This document shows positions 42,801-54,800 of a DNA stretch of 64,000 nucleotides, one piece after another; position 1 is the first letter of the stretch; each line of letters starts with the position of its first letter. The notes under the pieces were generated by a model, which was given only the letters and a program-made list of their open reading frames with translations, did no database searches and was not told the origin of the DNA. Source of the DNA: Chelonoidis abingdonii (Eukaryota; Chordata; Testudines; Testudinidae); contig NC_133776.1 in the NCBI RefSeq assembly GCF_003597395.2, forward strand, positions 33,053,430 through 33,117,429. Reading direction: 5' to 3'. The position numbers and the translations under genes are program-made.

Positions 42801-45800
42801 TGAAGAAACAAGCAAGTTTGTTTTGTGTGAAAGAGGGGAAGGGGGAGGGGGCACTACTGGACAGGGCTACGTTGTTTCTTCTGTTTCCTTTTGCAGAAAA
42901 CGTGATAGAAGAGAGAGGGCATAAAGGGCACTTTCTGTGTAAAACATAGATGATTATTAATAAATTTCATCACAGTGTGCATCTTCATATGTAGAAAATG
43001 TCATTTGCTACCCTTCCATATGTTCTGTGTCATGTGAAAAGGGCATGTGGATCACCAAGGTTTTGCAGCTTTTTAGAGTGCTGTCAATGCAACACACCAT
43101 CCCTTGGGACTAGAGAGCTGGTGTCTGTGTGGACGTAATGGACTTTGGGCGTGCAGTTTTATTCAGACCACTAAATTAGTTCCTTTATTAGAGAGACTAA
43201 ATGCCATTCCAGGAAGTGCAGAAAAATAATTACTGAGCACCATGCATCAGCTGCATTCTTATACATTGCAGATTGAGCTCCATATCCAACAAGACGCTAG
43301 GTATTGCTAGAGATTAGAGATGTATTAGCTCTGTCTTCAGCCTGCCTCTACCTCTTTCTTTCCTCCATGCTCCCCAGTACTCTGCTTCTCTAAATCTAGA
43401 ATTCTGAATTGTAAACACAAACCCAGAAACGTTCCCCTAGAAGTTATTTGGCCCAGGTAAGTGGATGGTTCAGCAACAAGACCAACAGGTCCTCACAGGA
43501 AGTGAGGAAACTGTCCTACTGAAACTTCCAGGGGACTCTTATGATCAGGAGCACTTACAAATCAAGCAGTAGATATGTGTGCAGAATGGGTATATGTTTT
43601 TTTACAAACTGGCCTTGTCTGTGTTGTGTTTTTTGGACAAAAATATGATGGTACTGTTGCCTTTTGGCCCAAATAGTTAGCCAATATTTGGAGCTGTGCT
43701 GCATTATTTATATGAGCAAGATATTTCTTTGGTGCAATTCTGTTTATTTACAAAGAATGTACACAAAATATCATTTTCCTGAAAATAGTAGGAACAAATG
43801 GCAGACAGCTTCCTTGCTCACATTTTGCAAGCCTGCCTTTTCCGAACAGTCCTGTGCCCCAAGGAATTCTATCTCTGCTCCCTACTCAAGGCCATGCTCT
43901 TGGAGAGCAGCTTCTATTGTTTAAGCTATCACTGAAGAAAGGGAACCTTTTCTAGGTCTGTGATTGATAGGTGCTGTTAACAGTACTTACGTAACTTGAT
44001 ATCCTAATATTATATGTGCCTTTTTTCTAGATTCCAGAATTTGACAACTTGTACCTGGATATGAATGGCATCATTCATCAGTGTTCACACCCTAATGATG
44101 ACGATGTTCACTTCAGAATCTCAGATGATAAGATCTTTGCTGATATTTTTCACTACTTGGAAGTATTATTTCGCATTATTAAACCAAGAAAGGTTTTCTT
44201 CATGGCAGTTGATGGAGTGGCTCCAAGAGCAAAAATGAACCAGCAGCGTGGGAGACGTTTTAGGTGAAAACATTTTAATGTTACCCGGTTTATAAATCCA
44301 TAGGACAGCACATTTTTATGAGATTTTTTTTAAATTTACAAATTGAAATAAGTATTAAATACATGGTTTTAAATGGTGATGCTTTTTTACTATAGCATTG
44401 TTTGGGTTTTGTTAATAATTGGGCAGTCATAAATCAGAACTGAGGATTTTTTGCCAGTGCATTTGGAAAAAACCTGTACACCAGGGAGTACTTTTCATCT
44501 TTTGCTTTTGAAGTGAACTTGCAGTTTGCATAGCACTGCAGAAGTTAGTATAAATAATCTCCAGTTGGAACCAATAGCTTAGAACAGAGGTTCTCCAACT
44601 TCATTGCACTGCGACCCCCTTCTGACAACAAAAATTACTGCACGACCCCAGAAGTGGGGGAGCAGACCCCAGAAGTGGGGGAGCAAAGCCCAAGCCCCAC
44701 TGCCCTGGGTGGGGGCCTGTAACCTGATCTCCGTTGCCCAGGACTGAAGCCAAAGCCTGAGCCCCACCAGCCAGGGCTGAAGCTCTCAAACTTCAGCTTT
44801 GGCCCCACGCAGTGGGGCTTGGGCTTTTGCTTCAGCCCCGAGCCCCAGCAAGTCTAATGCCAGTCCTGGTGACCCTATTAAAACAGGATCATGACCCACT
44901 TTGGGGTCCCGACTCACAGTTTGAGAACCCCTGGCTTAGAACTTTGAATTTGTAAAATTTTGCCTTGGTCAGTCAAAGGAGCATGGACCCAAGAATGGTG
45001 ATCTAGCACAGCATGTATCTTTTTGGAACAGAAGTTATAGGTGCTGCTTCTTTTTCCATCTTTAAGACTGTTTTTCTATAAATCTACATATTCCTGTTTA
45101 TCACTGAGCAAAGAAGCAGTAATAGGGCTGCTTTTGGAATCTCTGAATGCCATCTTAAAGAAGCCTTTGTGGTCACTGTATACTGAAGTTTTCCTTGCTG
45201 CCAGTATGGAGGAGGGAAAGAGACTGAGGTTTGAGAACTAATAAAATTCTAGTCTCTAGTAACATTGGCCATCAGGCTAGCTAAATAATGTAGTTTACAT
45301 CTGTATCATATATACAGTGGAGATCATTAAAATCTTGATGTTTATTGCTTCCCCTACCAGCTTTTGTGAACTTTGGGGACAGCAGCCACATTGACAGGGC
45401 ATATTGGAAGTTGGAGATAGGGCTGGCCATTTCCTCTTCTTGTTCTGAACAACTGATGCTACAGCACTTCCTTTTCTTCACCAGTGGGTGCTGTGGGGAG
45501 TTCCATTCACTGTAGACTGTTTCTCTTCAAGTTTCACCTGTCTCTTATTGTTGTTGCTAGCCAGGGAAAGAAAGGAAGCCAGAGGTTTGGAGATATGAGA
45601 AGACCATTTGGGGGCCATTGAGAGGAAAAGAAAAACAAATGGTGGGGCAATAGGCAAGATGGGCATGGAGTTGAGGAGAGGATGAGAGAGAATAATTGTG
45701 GTTTTAAAAAAATGTGAAAAGAACAAATAAGAAATCCAGAGGGTTTTAAAGAAAAATTAAAACATTAGAAAAGGATAGAACAATATCAGGAAAAATGTGA

Positions 45801-48800
45801 AGGAAAACAGGTGGGAATGGGAGGAAAGCATCAAGATAAAAATGAAGAGCTTGTCTGCAAATTATTTTGTCTTCTGTGTCCTTTAATTCTCAGGGGGAAA
45901 GATTAGTTTAGTCAGTATTTTGACACTTGCCATTTATCTGCTGCCAGCTGTTTCTCTTTCCTCCCACTGGCCCCCAAATGGTCTTCTCAGCCCTGTATAT
46001 ACTACTATGTGCAGCATACATCTTATCCTTGCTGTAGAAAATTCAAAACAGTTTCTCTATTTTCTATGTGCACTAAAAACAAAATTAAAAGACTAAGAAT
46101 TAAATTTCCTTTTTTATTTACTGTAAGAAGTAACACTAATTTTTTGAGGGAAAAAATAGTGTACATACAATGCTGTAAAATTCTATTTTTTTAGGTCAGC
46201 AAGAGAAGCAGAGGACAAAATAAAGAAGGCTTTAGAAAAAGGAGACATTCTCCCTACAGAAGCCAGGTTTGACTCCAATTGTATTACACCAGGTAGGAAA
46301 ATGTGCTGGTTACTTACAGGAGAATTGCTGTGATTAATCACTTTGCCTTTCTGTCATCTGATTTTTCAATAGGATTTGTTCTGCTAAATCACTTGGGCAC
46401 TTATGAAAATCCCACCCAAATTTAATATTTAAAACCCAAAAACTCTTCAAAAGTACTCCACCTTCCACACGTTGCAAAAATGAATTGTTTCTTCTATCAC
46501 TAATATTCCTCATAAATGTATAAATGGAATTTTGACTAACTCTTAAAATGACAATGTATCAGAAGATGAAACTTGTACATTTCTGTTACTAGGGACTGAT
46601 TTCATGGCCAGGTTGCATGAACATCTGAAGTATTTTGTAAATATGAAGATTTCCACAGACAAATCCTGGCATGGCGTAACTGTCTACTTATCAGGCCACG
46701 AGGTTATTGGTTTTATATTACTGAATTTTTTTTTAAATGGTTTTTTCAGAATAGTGTTTACTAAATTGTTTTATCTTTGCATTTAGACACCAGGTGAAGG
46801 AGAGCATAAAATTATGGAATTTATCCGATCAGAGAAAACAAAGCCTGATTACGATCCAAACACAAGACATTGTCTATATGGTTTAGATGCTGACTTGGTA
46901 TGTGCAAATATATTTTATACTCATAATGACAAAAGGCTATTATGTCTGTGACTTGGACATCTATTCAATATTTTGTTGGAATATATGACTATAATACATT
47001 ATTAAACAAAAAACTTGACATTTATGGCAAACTAAAAATTTACAGTGAGGAGCATGGAAATATCCTGGCACTGGTCACTTCTTGAATAACAATAATAAAA
47101 CCCCTTATTAATCTCTTATTTCCACAGATTATGCTTGGATTAACAAGTCATGAGTCACATTTCTCACTTTTAAGAGAAGAAGTCAGGTTTGGTGGCAAAA
47201 AATCCCAGAGGTAAACTGCTTCTAAAAATCTTATTTATAGGAAGAAAGGAGATCCAAAAGATGCAGGGTTGCTTAGAATATTTTCTTTAAATGACTGCAT
47301 ATTTAATCAGTCAAATAATTGTTGTATTTTAATTTGATGATGGGTGAATATTATAAATTAATATAAATTTATTTTATAAATATTAATGTTTATGTTAATA
47401 TAAATATTTTCTATTTGCCTGAATCAGCAAATAGAAAAAAAGTCTGCGATTTGGTGCTTGTGGAACCTAATACCAACTGAACTGCTAGAAGATCCTGAGA
47501 GCTATAATGCACCACATTGTGACTCTGGCTTCATGCCCTAGGGCAGGCAGCTCATACTATATTTGATGCTATTTCCCACATAGATTGTTCTTCTTATAGA
47601 TTCGTACATTTAAAAAAAAAACAAAAAAACCACTAAGGAGTTGTCTACCTGGGGAGATTGACCAGAATGGCAATTGAGGAGTAAACTATTCCTGAGTAGC
47701 TCCCCTCTGGACATTCTTATTCCAGAGTATAGGAATACCTTTTCCCAATTTCCTTTAATCTACAGATAAAGATAAATCAGAAGAAAGCCCCTCCTTCTGG
47801 GATTAAAGTGTCCACATAGGAAGCTATTCTGATCACTATCCCCATATAAACAGATCCTAAACTTCTTGGTGGCAGGGTGGGCTGGAGAGAGAGAGAGAAC
47901 ATTCTATCTTGTATGTACAGGAAAGCTCTCAGATACTATGGTAATGAGAGCCATGTAAGTACCTAAAGAGATACATAGGTCTTGTTGATGTGCTCTAGCT
48001 AAGAACCCAAAATAAATTTCAGTGCAAAAGGACTGGACCATGCCTTATTAAGTTTAAGGCCAGAAGAGACCCCAGATCATCTAGTCTGACCTCCTGTATA
48101 TCACAGGCTCCAGCACTCACACACTGAACCCAGAAACCAAAATGAAACCAAAGTATTACAGCCCACAGGAAATTAACCAGTTGTGTATCAGAAGCCGAGA
48201 ATAGGAGGGACTGAGGTGCACCAAAGCCCCCACAATGACACAGAATTGATTAAGTGGGCTATATCCAGATGATCCCAGCAAGTGACCTGCACCCATGCTG
48301 CAGAGGAAGGAGAAAAACCCCAGAGATCATTGCCAAACTGGTCTGGGGAAAAATTCCTTCCTGACCCCATATATGATGATCAGTTAGACCCTGAGCATCC
48401 GCAGTCCCGTAACAAGGGTGAGGTGAGTGAGGCACTTGCCTCAGGCGTGCAAAGCAGAGGGCGCAGAAAAAGATTGGTTTTCTCGCCTCCCTCCCCAACC
48501 GGGCGTGTTCCCTTCCTGCGTGTGTCCCTGCGGACGGCTGCCTGGAGAACAGCAGCCCTGATACCTGCAGCCCCCCAGCAACCCCTTGCCGCGTGCACCG
48601 AGACTTGATCTGCTGTGATTCCAGCCACTGGCTCCAGGGCAACCTCCCAGCCACTGCCGTGTCTCCTCCTGACTCCTCTGGCCTGAGCCAGCCCAGGAGA
48701 GGAAGGAGAATAGGGAGAGCTGCTACCCGGTAACCCCAGCACAGCACAGCTTGTGCTCTGGGGCTTCTTCCTCTGGCTTAACCAGGCAGGGTTTAGTCCA

Positions 48801-51800
48801 TTGTGGCCCAGACCAACCCCAACCCCAGAGAACTGGCCTGAGCCACGGGGCTGGCAGGGGACGAGCCCGTCCGCTAGGAGGGTTTTAGTCGGAGCCAGAG
48901 ACAGGCCCGGTGCAGATCGTGGAGCTCCGTGTCCTTTGCCACTGCGACTGCACTGAGCCATGGCTGGGAACTAGGAGCGGGGCCCAGGTATAAGCAGCGC
49001 CCCTGCGCTACCCCGACACAGCAGCTCCCGGGCTGGGCCCGCAGCACTCAGGGCCTGGGGCAGCAGGCGAGGCGCTCTGGGAGCAGCCGTGTTATTTCGC
49101 TCCCGGCCTGGCCAAGGATCGCAGCGCAGTGGCTGGGAGCTGAGCCGGCTCCGGGGGGCTTTGGGCTCCCGGGTCCCGGCAGGGTTTGGAGGAGAGGCTA
49201 TGAACGGGTGGTGGGGGCAGCTTGGCTGCGTTCGTCTAAGCAGCGTGTCCCCAGTGCTGGGCACGTTGGTGCCCCAGCACGGCGCTGGACTGGACTGCTC
49301 CTGCTTCCGGGCTGCAGCAGCCCAGATCCCCCTGCCCCACTCGGGCCGAATCACAGAGAGGTGGGGAGCTCGGAGAGCGAACTGGGCTGGTTCTGGCATT
49401 TCCACTTCTGTCTGCTGCTCCTGCCTGGCCCTTTCCACCCACTGGCTCAGGTGCCCCGTCCCTGGGCACGGGCTGTGGGCTGAAGCAATCAGAGCTGCTC
49501 CCTGGCTGGACTTTGCCCTGGCGTGCTTACACCACCTCGACACAGTTGCTTAAACACCAACACATTTAAAAACATGTTTCTAGTGAAGTGGGGGAAAGCT
49601 GTAAAGTCCTAGGGAAGGGAAAACCTTGAGCATATGAGAGGAAAAAGCAACGGTGCCCGCCCACTCCAGCAGTGAACGGGCGATGGAGGCAGTGAAAAAT
49701 AAAACTAAAAACAACTGTTTTCTATTTAAAAATGTAAATAAACAGAACAGCCTTCCCCACACTGTTTGTCTAAGTGCAGCAGCATTGCTGTGTAGGTCAT
49801 GAAAAGGGTGGTGCATAGTTTAAAACTTCCTATTCTGATGATTTCTTAAAGAACAGTCGTTCATAGTCCGCACACAAAAGCTCATGATTTAATTGGGAAC
49901 AGAAACAAAAGCTCTGATTGTTGGTGTTTCAAACAATATTTTTTTTCTGAAGACTTCCTAGTTCAAACGGATCTTATGATTAAAATAAATAAACTTTCTA
50001 GTATCATTATTCTTGTTATTTACTTATTTTCCTTTTTTTTTTTTTTTTTACAAAGTAACTACTATGAAATTATATGGAGAGGGGAGGGCGCAATTTTATA
50101 TTCTTGCCTCGGGCGCAAAAATAGCTATTTACAGCTCTGAGCATGCAAGCAAGAATCACCCAGATTAGCACCCAAGAGAGAATGCTTGGTTCAACCTTAG
50201 GGCTTGGCTACACTCACACTTTACAGCGCTGCAACTTTCGCGCTCAGGGATGTGAAAAAACACCCCCCTGAGCGCTGCAAGATACAGCGCTGTAAAGCAT
50301 CAGTGTAATCAGGGCGGCAGCGCGGGGAGCGCGGCTCCCAGCACTGCACGCTACACCTGTAAAAGATGTGGTTTACGTGCAGCGCTGGGAGAGCTCTCTC
50401 CCAGCGCTGCTGCTCCGACCCCACTCACACTTCAAATTGCTGCCGCGGCAGCGCTTTGAAATTCCAAGTGTAGCCATACCCTTAGAGTACTAGCCCACCC
50501 TGTCCAGCATCCTATTTCCTGCTGTAGTCATTTCTGATATTACAGAGGAAGGAGACCAAACAAGCCCAAAGCCCAACCAAAATACATTGAGGAGAAGTAA
50601 AAAAACAAACAAACAAAAAAATGTTCCTGACTGTCTGAAGAGCCTTATGCATTTATTCCCTTAACGTGGAATTTAGGTGTTGCATAGGGCCTAGGTCACC
50701 AACTTTGCACCTAGATAAACTTCAGAGGGAGGGTCTTTTATATTCATAGCTTACTCCCAGGCCAAAATCAGCAATGTGTGTTTGTGTGCATCCACAGGTT
50801 TGTCTATGATGGGGGATCCCCAGCAATATTAATACTTATGAGTTATGTAACAATTCTTATATTCAGAGCACTTCACAGATATTATCTAGTTAATCTTATC
50901 AGATCTTCAAAGTAGGTAAATAAAGATTTTTCGTATTTTACTAGTGGGAAAGTTGAGACACAAGTTATATTGACTTGCCCCAAATCATATACTGAGTAAA
51001 TGTCAGAGCCAGGATTAGAGCGCAGGAATTCCCAGTTACCATACCTATGCTGAATCCACTGGACCACACTCACTTTTGCAAACTGGACATCGCCATTTTC
51101 TTAAAAGCAGACTTCTGCAAACACTTATGTGCTTAATTTTGAAGTCACTGCCAGTATTCACATGCTTAAAATTAAACAAGAGTGTAATTGTTTTCTGGAT
51201 TGAAGTCTGAGTCTTTGCAGCTTTTCAGAACATTTCCTGGGTAACCAGTAAGGCAAAATATTATCGAAACAGAGTCTTTGTAAAATGCAATTAGTATTTA
51301 TTTGTTCCTGACGACAAGTACTCAGACATCATAATATTTAGCAATGCAACCAAATACATAATAGCTGAGTACTTATTTTTGGATAACTGTAGTGGATTAT
51401 TATATACATACTTCAGAAATATTTATAAATAGTTGATGTTTTGAATAATTTACAGAGCATGTGCCCCAGAAGAAACCACATTTCACTTACTGCACTTGTC
51501 ATTAATGAGAGAATATATTGACTATGAATTTTCACCAGTAAAAGTAAGTATTAATGGAACCATGGGCAAAAGATGTTAAAACTTTGTATACAAACTTGAT
51601 CATAAAGATTTTCTTATTTTTTAGGACAAGATTTCCTTTCAATATGACATTGAAAGGATTATAGATGATTGGATCTTAATGGGGTTTCTTGTAGGCAATG
51701 ACTTTATTCCTCATCTACCTCATTTACATATTAATCATGATGCACTGCCACTACTTTATAAAACATATATGGCTATCCTGCCAGAACTTGGAGGTAAGTA

Positions 51801-54800
51801 ATTTTAAAAAAATATTTAAACAGAAAGATAGTTCTGGAACAGAAATCAAAGGAAAGGTTAAACGGAAGTGTTGCCTAGATAGATCTTACGAGTATAAAAA
51901 TATTGTTTGATAATACTTGCTGAAGTGTGAGCTAGTCAATTTTTGTTCGAGTGCTTGCTCATGTGTATTCCACAGTAGGTGTGCATGCTTGCCACGTGCA
52001 CCAGTGCCAGAAGTTTTTCCCTTAGTAGTACCCGTAGGGGGGAGCACCGCTGTGACCTCTGGAGTGGCGCCTCTATATCGCATTGCAAGGGGAGCCGCGC
52101 GCTCCCCCCACCCTCAGTTCCTTCTTGCCTCCAGTGAAGGTGCGTCAGAACTTCTTACTCCAGCTCTGCTGCAGCCTTTCCAGTTGATCTTAGTGGTACC
52201 TTTAGCTAGTTATTAATAGCTCGTAGAAAGTAGTTTTTCAGTTGTTTGAGTGGGCACAGGGCATGTCTCGTGCCCCAGGCTTCAAGTCGTGCGACTCCTG
52301 CCGCCATTCCATGCCAAGGAGTGATCCGCATGCTGAGTGTGTCCGCTGCTTGGGTGAAACTCACGTGAGTGAACGCTGCAAGATATGCAGGTCTTTTAAG
52401 CCACAAACTAAGAAGGAGAGAGACATGAGGCTTCGCGCTCTCCTCATGGAATCAGCGCTGGCTCCAATTCTGGTACGCTGAGCGGACTCAGCACCGGGCA
52501 TTGCATAGTTGGTGCTCAGCAAAGCCCCCTTCCCCAGTCAGCACCACTCCCCTTCCAAGAAGCAAAGGAAGAGCTCAACTTCACAGCGGTGCCGTGAAAA
52601 GGAAGGAGGAGAGGCTGGCTCTGCGTTGGGCAGCCCTCTGTCCCTCCTGGGCTCGAAACCTCCAACTTATGCTGAGCGGAGTAGCCTGGCAGTGTTGATA
52701 TGTGCCTCTCCTGCTGTCCCGCTGCCATCGACGCAGGAGACTCTACAGGCCACTCAAGACATTTTGAGCTTGCTGGTGCCCAGGGTGCCACCGGTGGTGG
52801 GCCCCTGGTCCCAAGGCAAACCACCGTTGGGTCCTCGAGAGGCCTGTCTGGTACGGTGCAGTTCTCACTCTGAAGACCGCTCTCTACCCTGTTCTGCATG
52901 CAGTGACAGGTCTACTTGCAGCTCGCGTCCACCGCCCTCGACGCCAGCCAGGTTACCCAGTTCACTGCCGCCCGGGCAGGAGTCTAGGGATCCCTCGACG
53001 CCACGCAGCAGCGGGCGCATGCACCGAGATAAGCATCGAAGGCCCTCCTCTGGTCTTGGCTGGTCTTGGCGTGACAGACATCAACGCTCGCATTTGAGCT
53101 CTCTACCTGTCAGATGTCACACATGGGGCTCCTGCCGCGTGTCACCGGCACCACAGCTCTAGGTGCCGAAGCGAATCTCAGAGCAGTGCTTCTGGGGGGG
53201 TACCAGTCCTCAACGTCGAGGTCCCAGTCCTGTGGAAGACAGCATCATAAGCACTATCGCTCCCACTGCTCCTATGATACCATTCGGTTGGTGGTGACCT
53301 CGGCCTCAGCACCCAACCACCCCTCGCTCGGCCGTACTAATCAGCTGGACCAGATAGTGCCACCTGGCCCACAGCATGGACAGGGGTAAGAGGCCCCATG
53401 GCAGGGGCAATGGTGTCAATGGGGCACCGTGGCCACGGTTGCCCACCCAGGCAAGAACCTGCTCAGTGGCCAGGGTGTCCGAGGCGCTGTCGGCCTTGCT
53501 ATCTAGTCTAAAGCACAAACTGACACATCAGGAGTTGTTGGCTCCAGGCCCGGATTCTGACCTGGGGGTTGATCCCCCAGCACCTGCTGCAGCCCACAGC
53601 TCCGTGCCAGCCTCATCATCCAGTGTAGGAGAGACCATCACGGCACTACCCTCTGCCCCACAGGAAGACTTCAGGTTGCATAGACCCACTAAAGCGGGTG
53701 GCGTCGAGCCTCGAGATGGAGGGCCCGTCCGATTCCCTCTTTAATGTATTGTCTCCCTTGGTGCCGGGCCATGTGGCTTTCCCCCTTCACCAAGAAGTAG
53801 CCAACATATCCAACGCACTGTGGTTTACTCCTGCCTCTCTGGCTCCAATTTCCAAGAAGGCTGAGAGGAAGTATTTCATGCCGGCCAAGAACCATGAATA
53901 CCTGTACTCTCACCCAGCACCTAACTGCCTGGTGGTGGAATTGGTGAACCATCAGGCGCAGCAGGGCCAGCCCACGCCCACCCCCAAGAATAAAGACGCC
54001 AAGAGACTAGATTCTTTTGGTAGAAAACTTTACCTCTCTTCCAGTTTCCAGCTCAGTGTGGCCAACCATCAGGCCTTACTTAGCTGATATGATTTTAATT
54101 TATGGGAGCCCCTGCTAAAGTTCGAGCCACTCCTCCCCGAGCGGGATAGGAAGGACTTTAAGGCATTGGTGGATGAGGGGGCAACGGCAGCCAAAGCAGC
54201 CCTGCAGGCAGCGTCGGACGCAGCGGATACGGTGGCTCGTTCGATGGCCTCTGATCTCCATGCGCAGGGCGTCGTGGCTCCTCCTGTCCAGGCTTTCGGC
54301 AGAGGCCCAGTCCCTCATGCAGGACCTGCTGTTCAACGGGAAGGCCCTGTTTGCCAAACAGATGGACATCAGGCTGCCCGGGATGAAAGACTCTCATATC
54401 ATCCTGCAGACCTTGAGCCTCTACATCCCTCTGGCTAAGGACAAGGCCAAACCGCAGATGTCAGCTCACCCTATGCAGAGTAGATATGAGCCCCCTTACA
54501 AGAGGCCGAGAGACCAAAAGTGCAAGCCTCAACCACAGTCCCGCTCTGCCCCAGAGGCTGGGCCCTCTAAGGGCAAGAGGCAGGGAAAGAGGTGTTTTTG
54601 ACTATTTGCAGAGGGTACCAAGGCAGTTGCCATGGAAACCCCCCCATTAATAAAGTTTGTGTTCAGCAGCCGTTTGTTTCCAAGGACTACATGTTGCAGT
54701 TCAGTTCACCCCCGCCCAACCACTCCTCGTCCCTGGTGGGCTCTGGGGACCTGGAGCACGTTCACCTCCTAGATCAGGAGGTGGAACGACTATTACACCT

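Noticed and set aside
48259..49543. Several long ORFs (up to about 190 residues) on both strands
   Set aside because: They overlap in several frames in very GC-rich hAT DNA with few stop codons, and lack domain motifs.
52509..53162. 217-residue ORF as a host gene
   Set aside because: It lies inside the DIRS gag region in an alternative frame, Ser/Pro-rich by composition, with no conserved blocks.
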